A DNA stretch of 64,000 nt, from positions 13,149,001 through 13,213,000 of the forward strand of contig OX327683.1 in assembly GCA_946807835.1 (NCBI GenBank), written 5' to 3'. This DNA comes from Ailanthus altissimus (taxonomy: Eukaryota; Streptophyta; Magnoliopsida; Sapindales; Simaroubaceae). The first letter of the stretch is position 1. Each line of letters opens with the position of its first letter. The notes beneath the pieces are model-generated. The model made no database searches. It worked only from the letters and a program-made list of their open reading frames with translations, and was not told the origin of the DNA. A program made the translations under genes and the position numbers. Below are positions 10,956-22,569 of this stretch, piece after piece.

Positions 10956-11936
10956 ATGAGTTCTTCCTCAAATGATATGGTGATTCAAGCAATGCAACAA
11001 CAATTTGAACGATTGCTCCAAGTGATTGGGGATGTAAAAGATCATCTAGAAAGACATGATGAAGAAATTACTAAATTGCAGGGAGAACCACAGCAAGGAA
11101 GACAACCACCTTTTATCAATGGCCAAGCTACTATAATCGGTCAAAATGTTAATCCTAGGAGACAAACTAGAAGAGGAAGTTTTGATGGTGTGGACCGAAA
11201 CATAGGCAGCATCAAAATGAAAATTCCTTCTTTTCAAGGGAGGAACAGTCAGGAGGCCTATTTGGAGTGGGAACAAAATCTTTCAATGTCATAACTACTC
11301 CGAAGAGAAAAAGGTAAAAGTAGCCGCTGTTGAATTTTGTGATTATGCTATTGTTTTGTGGGATCAATTGTGCAAAGACAGGCGTAGAAATGGTGAAAGA
11401 CCCGTAGAGACTTGGATGGAGATGAAACAAATCATGAGGAGGAGATTTGTCCCTAACCATTACTATAGGGAATTGCATCAACGGTTGCAAACTTTGACAC
11501 AAGGTTCCATGAGTGTAGAAGAATATCACAAGGAGATGGAGATAGGCATGATAAGGGCTAATGTGGAGGAGGACCGTGAGGCCACCATGGCTCAGTTTTT
11601 GAGTGGGTTAAACAAGAACATTGCTGATATTGTGGAGTTGCAACATTATGTAGAGATTGAGGACATGGTGAATGTGGCCATGAAGATTGAACGATAACTC
11701 AAAAGGAAAGGCACAAGGTATGATTCAAAACCTTATTTGGGTTCTTCGACTTCTTGGAAACCGAATTAGAGTAAAAAAGATGATAAACCCATTGTTAAGC
11801 CTAAATTTGATGAAACTAAAAGCAAAACTGAGATAGGCAGCAAGGGTAGAGGTGAGAATCAACCTAATCAAACTAGAGGCATTAAGTGTTTTAAGTGCCT
11901 TGGGCATGGTCATTACGCACGTGACTGTCCTAATAA
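10956..11936 (+). pseudogene. gag of element B
   Basis: Best start is the Met at 10956 (MSSSSNDMVIQAMQQQFERL); the upstream in-frame Met at 10890 lies in leader sequence. The capsid-like GSIKMKIPSFQGR...YLEWEQ block is followed by a frameshift near 11280, then NYSEEKKVKVAAVEF and the YRELHQRLQTLTQGSMSVEEYHKEME block, and a stop at 11695-11697. The CCHC knuckle (CFKCLGHGHYARDC) lies at about 11887-11930 in the same region. Gag is broken and presumably non-functional. Confidence 0.88.
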
Positions 11937-12520
11937 AGAGGTAATGATCATGAGGGATGGGGCGGTTGAATCTGAAAGTGAGAGAGGAATTGAAGATGAC
12001 ATGACACATTTAGAAGATGCTAGTGATGTAGAGTATGCTAGAGGAGAAAATTTGGTTGTACAATGCACACTTAGTTTGCAAAATAAAATTAATGAACATG
12101 GTAAGCAACGTGAAAATTTGGTTCATACTCATTGTTTGATTGCTAACAAGTTGTGTAATGTGTGATTGTTGATAGTGGAAGTTGTACAAATGTGGCAAGT
12201 ACATTGCTTGTGGAGAAACTGAAATTACCTACTATTAAACATCCAAGACCGTACAAGTTACAATGGTTGAATGATAGTGGTGTTGTGAAGGTAAATCGGC
12301 AAGTGTTAGTTTCTTTTTCAATTGGCAAATATAAGGATGCGTTTTGGTGTGATGTGGTACCCATGTATGCTGGTCACATGTTGTTGGGGAGACCATGGCA
12401 ATATGATCGAAGGGTAATGCATGATGGGTTTAAAAATCGTTATTCTTTGATCATGGAAGGGCAGAAATACCAACTTGGACCTTTGTCTCCAAAGACGATT
12501 TTTGAAGATCAATGCGCATA
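11937..12520 (+). pseudogene. aspartic protease of element B
   Basis: An acidic spacer (SESERGIEDDMTHLEDASDVE) leads to a frameshift near 12160. The protease core follows at 12162-12521: [13 protein letters not shown] (catalytic DSG), then CDVVPMYAGHMLLGRPWQYDRRV and a stop after FEDQCA. In this family PR cuts the Gag-Pol polyprotein. Active-site residues are retained but the frame is lost on both sides. Confidence 0.88.
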
Positions 12521-13363
12521 AAACAACAATATGAAGAGTTTGAATCTTCATTAGCCAAAACTTTGGGAAGGAAGCAAGAAAGAGGGACAAACAAAAAATG
12601 TGAGATGAGTGTTAAAAATGAGAGCAATGGGAAGCACAAAGGGAGAGAAAACTGGGAAGACTTGAGTGAAAGAAAAATGAGTGTTTATGCAAAAATGAGT
12701 GATGTGAATAAAGCATTAACCATGACGCAGCCCTTACTTGTACTTATGGACAAGGATGTTTTAATTATTTCTAACGAAATTGACAAAAGTTTGCCTAGTG
12801 TTATTGTTAATATTTTGCAGGAAAATGAGGATCTCTTTCCCGTAGATGTTCCTAATGGTTTGCCACCAATTAGAGGAATTGAACATCAAATTGATCTTAT
12901 TCCGGGTTCAAGCATACCAAATAGGCCAGCATATAGATGCAACCCCGAAGAGACCAAAGAAATCCAAAAGCAAGTAAATGAGCTTATGGAAAAGGGATAT
13001 ATGCCTGAAAGCATGAGTCCATGTGCAGTTCCTGTTTTGTTAGTACCTAAAAAGGATGGTTCTTGGAGAATGCGTGTTGATTGCCGAGCCATCAACAAAA
13101 TCACGGTAAAATATAGACATCCTATTCCTAGGTTAGACGATATGTTGGATGAATTGCATGGTTCTTGTGTGTTTTCAAATATTGATTTGAAATCTGGATA
13201 TCATCAAATAAGAATGCGCGAGGGTGATGAATGGAAAACCGCTTTCAAAACTAAACATGGTCTATATGAATGGTTGGTAATTCCTTTTGACCTAACTAAC
13301 GCACCTAGCACTTTCATGAGATTAATGACCATGTTTTGCGTGTTTACATTGGAAAGTTTATAA
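12512..13363 (+). pseudogene. linker and RT N-terminal half of element B
   Basis: The Lys/Glu/Ser-rich linker leads into [18 protein letters not shown] and [13 protein letters not shown], then RT blocks [22 protein letters not shown] and [14 protein letters not shown] (first catalytic Asp). [15 protein letters not shown] replaces the usual [12 protein letters not shown] frameshift at about 13330 ends this segment just before the YFDD box. Confidence 0.9.
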
Positions 13364-14200
13364 TGGTTTATTTTGATGATATACTCGTGTATAGAAAAAA
13401 TTTAGATGAGCATGTTACACATTTAAAAGTTGTTTTTGATATGCTTAGAAAAGAAAAGTTATATGATAATCTAAAGAAATGCATTTTCTGCACTAATGAA
13501 CTTACTTTTCTTGATTATGTTGTTAATGATAAAGGAATACATGTTGATCAAGAAAAAGTGAAAGTAATTAGGGAGTGGCCGAAACCCACTTGTGTTTCTG
13601 ATGTAAGAAGTTTTCATGGTCTTGCCAGCTTTTATAGAAGATTCATTAAGGATTTTTCTACCATTGCTGCACCATTAACAGAATGCATTAAAAAGAATGT
13701 GGGATTTAGGTGGGGTAAAGAACAAGATGATGCTTTTAATTTGCTTAAATACAAACTTAGTTCAGCACCTTTGCTTGCTTTGCCTAACTTTGCTAAAACT
13801 TTTGAGATCGAGTGTGATGCAAGTGGAAGAGGTATTGGAGGAGTCTTAATGCAAGAGAGCAAACCCATTGCGTTCTTTAGTGAGAAGCTAAGTGGAGCAA
13901 GTCTTAAATACCCGACGTATGACAAGGAGTTTTATGCCTTGGTGAGAGTGTTAGAGATATGGCAGCACTATCTTTGGTATAAGGAATTCATTATACACAC
14001 TGATCATGAGTCCTTGAAATATCTCAAAGGACAAGGAAAGCTAAACCGTAGGCATGCAAAATAGGTGGAGTTTATTGAATCCTTTCCATACATCATTAAG
14101 TACAAACAAGGTAAGGAAAATATGGTTGCTGATGCTCTTTCTAGAGGGTATGCTCTAATTTCTACACTTGATGCAAAATTATTGGGTTTTGAGTACATTA
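13336..14200 (+). pseudogene. RT C-terminal half and RNase H of element B
   Basis: Carries YFDDILVYR (YFDD at 13369-13380), [15 protein letters not shown], then RNase [18 protein letters not shown] (first Asp), [22 protein letters not shown] (Glu), [12 protein letters not shown] (Asp). A TAG at 14062-14064 replaces the Trp codon of HAKWVEF. The same frame then continues with [22 protein letters not shown] and ends at a stop near 14208. Catalytic residues are present; stops make it a pseudogene. Confidence 0.9.
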
Positions 14201-14208
14201 AAGATTTA

Positions 14209-15339
14209 TAAAATTCTGACATTGATTTTGCTAATATTTATGGGGCATGTGAGAAAAGGGGTTTTGACAAGTTCTTTAGGCATGATGTTTTTCTTTTCAA
14301 AGAAAACAAGTTGTGTGTTCCTCAATGTTCAATGAGAGAATTACTTGTGAGAGAGGTACATAGTGGTGGGTTAATGGGGCATTTTGGAATTAGAAAGACT
14401 TTGGATGTGTTAAGTGATCATTTCTTTTGGCCACACATGAAAAGAAATGTTGAGAGAATATGTGAGAAATGCATTACTTGCAAACAAGCTAAATCTAAAT
14501 TATTGCCTCATGGGCTGTATACTCCTCTTCCTATACCTAGTGAGCCTTGGGTTGATATATCCATGAATTTTGTCTTGGGATTACCTAGGTCAAAAGAGGG
14601 GAGAGATTCTATTTTTGTTGTTGTTGACAGGTTCAGCAAGATGGCGCATTTCATTCCTTACCACAAAACAGATGATGCAACACATGTTACGGGACTGTTC
14701 TTCAAAGAAATTGTGAGGTTACATGGCATTCCAAGGACTATTATGAGTGATAGAGATGTGAAGTTCCTTAGCCACTTTTGGAAAACACTTTGGAACAAGT
14801 TGGGAACAAGGCTGTTGTATTCAACCACTTGTCATCCACAAATGGATGGACAAACGGAGGTGGTAAATAGAACTTTATGAACACTTTTGAGGGCTACAAT
14901 TCAAAGGAATTTGAAGAATTGGGAGGAATGTTTGCCACGTATGGAATTTGCTTATAACCGAAGTGTGCATGCTACAACAAACCATTCACCATTCACCATT
15001 TGAAGTTGTGTACGGGTTCAATCCATTATCTCCTATGGATTTACTACCTTTACCTTTAGAACAAGCTAATTTGGATGGTAAGCAAAAAGTTGAATTTATC
15101 AAAGCGTTGCATGAAAGAGTGTGCACACAAATTGAAAAGAAAACTCTACAATATGAGAAGCAACACAACAAAGGCCGAAAGCAAGTAGTATTTGAACCTG
15201 GAGATTGGGTTGGGTACACTTGAGGAAGGAAAGATTTCCTAGCCAAAGGAAGTCTAAACTCATGCCAAGAGGGGATGGACCATTTCAAGTCCTTCAAAGA
15301 ATTAATGACAATACATACAAGTTGGAACTTCCCAGTGAG
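14209..15339 (+). pseudogene. integrase of element B, first catalytic Asp changed to Asn
   Basis: HHCC zinc finger (GHFGIRKT, then CEKCITCKQ) and DDE core. The first catalytic Asp is Asn here: the codon at 14566-14568 is aat in [10 protein letters not shown], where relatives have SMDFV. The second Asp (SDRDVKF) and the Glu (GQTEVVNR) remain. A stop at 14878-14880, then a duplicated ccattcacc tract (about 14985-14999) that shifts the frame, then the C-terminal domain to [11 protein letters not shown]. The sequence ends at KLELPSE, fused to LTR interior at 15340. Confidence 0.88.
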
Positions 15340-16891
15340 TAAGGTTGGAAAGGATCCTTTAAACGTTCATGGAGGACCAATGATGATGTGCCTTGATTTA
15401 TAACAAAATTAAATTGTAAAGTTGATGGAGGATAGAACTAAATAGATACCTTGATAAGTCGAATGGACGCCACAAGGATCAGTTTAGGGTTTTGACGCCA
15501 CACTCTTGATGATCAAAGAGTGATAAGTCAGCAACTATCTTCAAGAGTTGAAAAACTTGAGAAGACAATTTTGAGAGAGAAATAGCTCTTCTATTTCGTG
15601 CTTCCAATTTCAAAATGAGGCAACTGCCTCTACAAGACTTTTACATGCCTTATATAGGCTTACAAAATGAGGTGAAACCCTAATGTTACCTAATAAGCTT
15701 AAAAAGGCCCAAAATAAGCCCAATATGACTTAACAATTTAAAACAAAACTAAACAAGTTCAAAATAGCCCAAATACATAAAAGTAGTAACATAAGAAGTA
15801 AATAAAGCCCAATAGCATGAAAAGAAAGCCCTTAGCTGCTTCTTAAAGCCCAACGTCACCAAACGTCTCTAAATCACGTCCCAATCTCAAATTGAAGACA
15901 AATAAATACATTTAGCTCGTTTCCATTCAGATCGCAAGCTTCTAATCCCATAGAAGCTTCAATAGCTCCAATTTGACTACTTATGGCCCTTTGAAGCTGT
16001 TTAGCCTTAGCCCTTGTTATTGGACCATCTGAAATCTCCTTTATGCTCAGCTCGCCTTCTTGAGTTGATTTAGAACCTTCATGATGCACATCAAATGACA
16101 AGAGCTAAAACTAAAAGAATGAAAGAAGCCTTAACTTGTTTAATGGAAAACATTTGGAAGGAGCAAGCTAGCCATGTTTCGGTCAAGGTTCTAAGGATGC
16201 AAGAAGAATCTAAAATGGTCAACATGATTCAAGCAAGTCCAAATCATGAAGACAAAAGTTCAACCCTATTAGAATGAAGTTTTTAACTTATCTTGAAGAA
16301 TAAAAAGGCCATTCGGCCATGTTGGTGATCAGGTGCTATGGAGTGAAAATTAAGGTTCAATTGATCAGATGTGATTAAGGAGCATGATCAGATATGATTA
16401 ATATAATGTGGTGTGCAAGTTGAATGCAAAGGAGTTACAAATGTGTTATGTTGCAGCAATCTTAAATGGTGTAATTTGTAATTGTTCTTAGCCTTTGTTC
16501 TATATAAACAAGGCTGATTTTTTTTCATGGGAAAGAAACTTTCGTGATATACAAAGTTTGGAGCACTTGAGAGTGTTTTGTGTTTAAGTTCTTGCATGAA
16601 CTTTGGAACTTATCAAGTTTATTCAGTTTATGGCGTTCAAATCCTTCAAATCTTTGTTTTTTTGTTAAACTTATCAACTTTCATAGTTTGTGGCATTTTG
16701 GGGAAATCAAAGTACTTTCTAATTATTTTATTATCATTCCATTGATTTAGTATAAGAATAGTTTCTTTTACTTCATTCTTGAACGATCGGGTTTGTTTCA
16801 ATTCATTGGAGAGTGTTAATTTGCATTCCATGTGTATCATAGCTATCTAGCTATTGGGGTGTATGGTTGTCAAAATTAATGATTTCCATCA
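15340..16891 (+). repeat. 3' LTR of element B, 5'-truncated and split
   Basis: 15340-15383 plus 16094-16891 match the B LTR from its position 38 onward; the first about 37 bp and the PPT are deleted. The end is TTTCCATCA at 16891. TATA (tatataaac) is near 16500. The short ggagttacaa array has only about one unit here (near 16431). Confidence 0.85.
15384..16093 (-). repeat. solo LTR C inside the B 3' LTR, with perfect TSD
   Basis: 710 bp with identical flanks aatga at 15379-15383 and 16094-16098. Very similar to the solo LTR at 9948-10655 and in the same minus orientation, with the EISDGPITRAKAKQLQ tail. This is a second independent C insertion into the same B element. Confidence 0.95.
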
Positions 16892-18233
16892 GAAGATTAC
16901 CTTAACTCTTCACTATGACAAATCTTAAATTGGATGGCTGCAATCTTTTCTACTACCCTCAATCTTCAAACTCAGCACAAATGGACACGTGGATCCTTTC
17001 TTAAATTTCTAAAATCACTAATATTCAAATTTGAGAGAAGGGTAATAACCAAATTCTTTTTCCACGTAAGAATACGTAAAAAGAATGTTTCTGTTTATGG
17101 TTGTTGTAATGATTTACTACTTCATACCTCTCATATATATAAGAATCTCCCTTGTGTATTTAAAATTATATTAGGATTAGAAAATTAGAGTTTGATTAGG
17201 ATTTGAGTTAGTAGAGGGACTACAAGACCTATAAACTTTCTAACTTCAACTTAAAAGGCATAATCTAATCATCTCATGATACACTAGTACTTCTAAGTTA
17301 ATCCCAAACTATTCCACTAAAAGTCAAGGGCTGTACTTTAGTAACTCATATTATTAAGTAAAAGCCCATTGAATTAAAACTTCTTTTTGATTAAATTGGA
17401 CTTAGTCTTTAGACCAATAATAATCACTTAATTGACACTCTAATTAATGTTTATAATTAAAGCTAGGCTGTGAAAAAAAAATGTATTGCCTCTTTAATTA
17501 CTTATTTGCCCCTACACCATTGAATGGTCTAATGATTACTTTTAATATATCTATATTTGTAAATAAATTTATAAATAAATATTATTATTCAAAAAGTAAT
17601 TTATTGAAAAATCTATGGCCACGGATTCTAATGATAAAGTACTACAAACAGCTTAGGTGAACATTTATTTATTAGATTCTATTTTACAAATATATGTTCC
17701 TACGACCCATGAAATTATATCTCCAAGATATCGAGATTTTAACTGTTTATATAGATCTCACTTCGTGATAACTCGAAAGATATAACATATGAATGTAAGT
17801 TCAAAATTTGCTCACGATTAAGATCAATTATGCTTATCGAAGCTTTTATGAATGAAGATAAATGATTTTTAGTTTACCTGATCAAAACTCACTACAGTCC
17901 TGTTCAATGTAACATATACACTAGTTTTTTATACTCAAAGTCTTTACTTTGATGATCAAGGTAAGTCATCTACTATAAGAAGCAAAAAAAAACTACAATC
18001 TTACATAATAAAATGTCATTTTTATTAGTGGTTGTGAACTAGATTTAATTTATAAAAAACTTGCAATCTATACCCGTTGTATTAGCATCACATGCCTAAT
18101 ACATAGATCACATATTTTATAAATATGGACTCATCAATGTATGCTTAATTATATATATTAATAAACTTTTATTAATAAAATAAAATATTATTTTACATGC
18201 TTTAAAGGCATAAATAATATTATATATCTAACA
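16892..18233 (-). repeat. Ty1/copia-type LTR (3' LTR, minus strand)
   Basis: On the minus strand the LTR begins TGTTAGATATATAATATT at 18233, directly after a purine-rich tract (gcaaatagaagat) that follows copia RNase H sequence. AT-rich with no long frame. The far boundary is not clear: similarity to the B LTR ends at 16891 and no TG end can be fixed there, so the LTR may be truncated. Confidence 0.65.
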
Positions 18234-18749
18234 ATCTTCTATTTGCCTTAAAGCATGGAGAGTAACTATTAAACCGCTATATTATTCATCTGAGTTTCAA
18301 AAACTCTTTGCTTACGTAATCTTAGATACCATGACCTCACCATTTTGCACAAAACTCTCTTAGCAAACATTATTTCCTCTCAATGTATTTCCTTTTCTTG
18401 TGGTATTTGATTCCTTAGACTGTGCTACTACCCTACTTTTGTAATAATAAAGAACAATAGGCATTGAAGCACTAGGTACCACCTCAAGCTCCGTAAGAAA
18501 TTTTTAGAGTTTGTAACTTTAGATGCTGCTACATATTCAGCTTTCATGTTGGAGTCTGTAATACATGATTATTTTATACTCTTCCAACTTATAACTCCAC
18601 CACTTAAAGTGAACTCATACCCTGAGGAAGATTCGAGTATCTTTAAGTTCTTGAAATTCTGAATCGATATACCAAATAGGTATAAGATCCTCTTTCGTTC
18701 TCCGAAGGTATTTGAATATATGCTTTACTATAGTCTAGTGTTCTAGTCC
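18234..18749 (-). pseudogene. Ty1/copia RNase H C-terminal remnant
   Basis: Minus strand translates, with breaks, to YEFTLSGGVISWKSIK, a stop in place of the usual Gln, then SCITDSNMKAEYVA. This is the diagnostic copia RNase H end (GGA.SWKS.KQ...AEYVA). It is followed by a degenerate 3' pol tail and the PPT before the LTR at 18233. Upstream pol is cut by the A2 LTR at 18750. Several stops: dead. Confidence 0.8.
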
Positions 18750-20484
18750 TAACACAAGAGTGTCTGATCACATAGAGCTAAAAATAGAACCAAATGAATT
18801 CAAGATAGTTACATTCATACACTAAAGACTCAAGGAAAGGTAATGAATTTCAAGGGTAAATTTGAAATTTATCTAGTACTGTTTCGGAAGGAATTTCTGG
18901 GTAATCTTCTTACCACTAGAAAATTATATGTGTCTAGTTCTAAATCCTTTTTATAGCACATGAATATAAGCTTTCTAGAGTAAATTGAATCCTGATGATG
19001 AGAACCAGCAAGTTGATCACCATTCGGTTAAGGTTGGAAACGATCCTTTAAACGTTCATGGAAGACCATTGACAAGAGCTAAAGCTAAAAGAATGAAAGA
19101 AGCCTTAACTTGTTTAATGGAAAACATTTGGAATGAGCAAGCTAGTCAAGGTTCTAAGAATGCAAGAAGAATCTAAAATGGTCAACATGATTCAAGCAAG
19201 TCCAAATCATGAAGACAAGAGTCCAGCCCTATTAGAATGAAGTTTTTAGCTTATCTTTAAGAATAAAAAAGCCATTCGGCCATGTTGGTGGTCAGGTGCT
19301 ATGGAGTGCAAATTAAGGTTCAATGAATCAGATGTGATTAAGGAGCATGATCAGATATGATTAATAAAATGTGGTGTGCAAGTTGAAGTTAAATGCAAAG
19401 GAGTTAAAAAAGGAGTTACAAATGAGTTATGCTGCAGTTATCTTAAATGGTGTAATTTGTAACTGTTCTTAGCCTTTGTTCTATATAAACAAGGCTGATT
19501 TTGTTTTCATGGGAAAGAAAATTTCATGATATACAAAGTTTGGAGCACTTGAGATTGTTTTGTTTTTAAGTTCTTGCCTGAACTTTAGAACTTATCAAGT
19601 TTATTCAGCTTATGGCGTTCAAATCCTTCAAATCTTTATTTTTCATTATCAACTTTCATAGTTTGTGGTGTTTTGCGGAAATCAAAGTACTGTTCTAATT
19701 ATTTTATCATCATTCCATTGATTAAGTATTAGAATAGTTTCTCTTACTTCATTCTTGAACGATCGGATTTGTTTATATTCGTTGGAGGATGTTAATTTGC
19801 ATTCCATATGTATCATAGCTATCTATCTATTAGGGTGTATGGTTGTCAAAACTAATGATTTCCATCACCTAATAACTAAAGGAAGGGCAGACAGTTTGTA
19901 GGTGAGCCAAATCTTGACAACTTGCAAGAATTTATGACTTTTGTTTCCATCCAAGACTTAAGGGCATGCTTTGTTGAATTAAAGCATATTATGTTTGAAT
20001 TTTGATACTTCATTTATTGCATGAGCTATATTTGTAGACTTTTGGTGTAAGGTTAGTTGTAAGTCTTAGTTGTTTTTTGAAATTTGTCAACTCCCAACCA
20101 CCAAGTTTAAATGTTGTAATAAGTGATTTACTATAGCCCCCCGAAGAACTCTCTATAAATACCAAGAAGGATGAAAGGAGAGGGGAGAGAGTGAATTTTA
20201 AATTACTTGTATATGGGAGAGTTCTTTTATGAGAGTTTCTACATTTAACTTTATATCTCTCAGGTGGATTCCTTAGAGTGGTGAGTTTGAGAGTTCTGTA
20301 TCTCTTATAGGATTCTTTGGGTGGTGAATTATTCTGTATCCCATTGTAATTCTCTTGAGCGGTGAGCTTGGTTTTGTACCAATTTTACTTTATTAGTGTT
20401 TGACTTTATTTTAATAAAAGTGAGTGTTTATTTTCATTCTTCCAATCTTGTTGTATTCTTTTTTAAACACTTGAGCCTGCATCA
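18750..20484 (+). repeat. 5' LTR of A2, interrupted
   Basis: 18750-18995 plus 19868-20484 match LTR A1 and the 3' LTR. It starts taacacaagagtgtc (TG degraded to TA) and ends GCATCA right before the PBS. TATA (ctataaata) is near 20154. The interruption is a complete solo B LTR. Confidence 0.87.
18996..19867 (+). repeat. solo LTR B inside the A2 5' LTR, with TSD
   Basis: 872 bp, TGATGAGAACC...TTTCCATCA. Flanks cctga (18991-18995) and cctaa (19868-19872) match 4 of 5, and the uninterrupted A LTRs read cctaa at this place, so the left copy mutated. It encodes the tail GRPLTRAKAKRMKEALTCL. TATA near 19482. Confidence 0.93.
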
Positions 20485-20485
20485 G

Positions 20486-20500
20486 TTTTGGTATCAGAGC
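20486..20500 (+). other. primer-binding site of A2
   Basis: ttttggtatcagagc, one base after the LTR end CA; perfect initiator-Met tRNA complement. Confidence 0.92.
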
Positions 20501-20528
20501 ATTTGGTTTATTTTGGCTTTGTCTTTCA

Positions 20529-21660
20529 ATGGCCAAAGGTCGTAGATTTGTTCCAATAATTGAAGAACAGCTAGCAGCTCAAGTTAATACACGAGACATT
20601 CTAATTGAAGAATTGAGACAACAAATTCAGCAACTTCAACAACGTTTAGAACGTTGCGAAGATCGAGGTAAAGCTGTGCAACATGATGATCTCGATATTA
20701 GTTCTTCTCACAATGATGAAGGTAATACAAATCCTTTTCATCTAGCTAAATCTCATTCTTCTAGTGATAGTTCTCCCACATATACAAATGTTATAAAAAA
20801 TATGACATTTAAAAATGATCGTCGAGATTTCCATGTAAAAGTGGAAATACCATATTTTGAGGGTAGAATGCACCCAGATGAGTTTGTGGATTGGTTGAAC
20901 ACCATGGAAAGAATTTTGTATTGTCAAGATGTTCCAAAAAATCAAAAGGTAAAAGTCATTGCCATAAAACTTAAAAAGTATGCTTCTTTATGGTGGGAAA
21001 ATCTGAGGAAACAAAGGATACAGGAAGGTAGAAGTAAGATCGTGACTTGGAAGAAGATGAAACGAGAGCTTAAGAGGAAATATATTCCAGACAACTATCG
21101 GCAAGATATTTTTCTCAAACTTTCGTCAAAAGGAGCTTTCTGTAGAAGACTACACTGCAGAATTCGATCATCTCATGCTAAAATGCGATATGGCTGAACA
21201 AGAAGAACAGACAATCGCACATTATCTTGGGGTTTAAGACATGAGATTCCAAACATTGTGCAATTACAACCATACTGGACTTTATGGAGATGTTTATAGA
21301 CTTGTACTTAAGGTGGAGAATCAACAAAAGACAACACGCAGCGGCAATTCTCGATTCTTGACACGAGAGGGTTTTTCTAACCGGAGGAGTACTTCAAACT
21401 CTAAGACCATTCCTACTGCCAAACCTACTACAAGAACTTCCTCAAAGAATGATGGTGTCTCTAACCAAAAGTAGCAAAACCATTCCTCCAACACCAATTC
21501 TCGCCAATGTTTCAAATGCCAAGGATATGGACATATTGCTTCCGAATGCCCAAATTGCAGGATTATGACACTTGTTGAAGAAGAGATGGAGAACAGCCAT
21601 GCAGAACCTGAGGAAGACAATGAAGATATAACTTATGAGGATGAAGGTGAAACTCTCATC
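20529..21660 (+). pseudogene. gag of element A2
   Basis: Start Met at 20529, 28 bp after the PBS, so the leader is very short compared with B, E, F and I. A predicted coiled coil (LRQQIQQLQQRLERC, residues about 30-45) precedes the capsid-like region (KVEIPYFEGRMHPDEFVDWLN, LWWENLRKQR). A frameshift near 21125 and a stop near 21236 follow. The CCHC knuckle CFKCQGYGHIASEC is at about 21508-21549, then an acidic spacer. Non-functional. Confidence 0.87.
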
Positions 21661-21689
21661 CTTTATAAAATTTTAAGTGCTGTTTATAA

Positions 21690-22569
21690 AGAAGAATAAG
21701 AAGATTGGTTGCGAAAAAATATCTTTCATACCAGGTGTACTTCTCATGGCAAGGTGTTTAATGTCATAATTGATGGGGATAGTTTTGAAAATGTGGCTTC
21801 TGCACAAATGGTAGAAAACTTCGGGCTAAAGACAGTGATGTATCCTCAACCATACAAGCTTTCTTGACTCAAAAAGGGAAATGAAATTAAGGTAAATCAA
21901 CGCTGCCTAGTATCTTTTTCTATTGGAAAAAACTATAAAGATGAAGTTTGGTGTGATGTTGTTCCAATGGATGCTTGTCATTTACTTCTTGGTCTTCCAT
22001 GGCAATATGATAGAAAAATTATTCATGATGGCCATAAAAACACTTATTCCTTTGTCTAGGATGGTGTTAAAGTCATTTTGGGTCCTTCTAAGATGATAAA
22101 TGTTCCTAAGCCTTTTAAAGGGGAGGTAAATAATTTCTTGACTCTTTCTGAATGTAAGAGGGAATTTTCAAAGGTTGATGAAGCCTTTGCTCTTGTGGTG
22201 TTTGAAGAAAACAATGATAGTCCTAAGCCACCTTTTATAATAAAGAAGCTACTTCAAGAATTTAATGATGTAGTACCAGATGAGATACCACTAGGATTGC
22301 CTCCCATGAGAGACATTCAACATGGCATTGATCTTATTCCAGGAGCTGTTCTACCAAACAAAGCAGCCTACAGAATGAGTCCTAAGGAGCATGCTAAACT
22401 TCAAAGTCAAGTAAATGAGCTTTTGTCCAAAGGCTTAATTGAAGAAAGTAAGAGCCCTTGTGCTGTTCCTGCTCTCCTTGTGCCCAAGAAGGATGGTTCT
22501 TTTTGCATGTGTGTGGATAGTAGAGTCGTCAACAAAATTACCGTTGATTACTGCTTCCCAATTCCTTGA
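21690..22569 (+). pseudogene. protease, linker and RT start of element A2
   Basis: Protease motif VIIDGDSFENVAS (about 21765-21805; the DGGS of relatives is DGDS here), then CDVVPMDACHLLLGLPWQYDRK. Stops occur at about 21864 and 22057. From 22078 the frame is open to a TGA at 22567-22569: [45 protein letters not shown]. The TGA replaces the Arg of the IPRLDD block. Confidence 0.87.

Larger units (their letters stand above)
8677..16891 (+). mobile_element. Ty3/gypsy element B with two nested solo C LTRs
   Basis: Order: 5' LTR 8677-9585, PBS 9586-9606, leader split by a solo C LTR (9948-10655), gag from 10956, PR, RT, RNase H, integrase to about 15339, then the remaining 3' LTR 15340-16891, itself split by a second solo C LTR (15384-16093). 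Flanks gtaac (left) and gaaga (right) do not match, so there is no TSD and rearrangement is likely. Pol joins the LTR interior directly: the 3' end of pol, the PPT and about 37 bp of LTR are missing. Confidence 0.88.

Noticed and set aside
8677..16891. Treating the direct repeats and short tandem units as a CRISPR-like array
   Set aside because: Eukaryotic LTR structure with PBS, TATA and TSDs; no regularly spaced spacers.
8672..16896. Matching TSD for element B
   Set aside because: Flanks gtaac and gaaga do not match, so I did not claim one.
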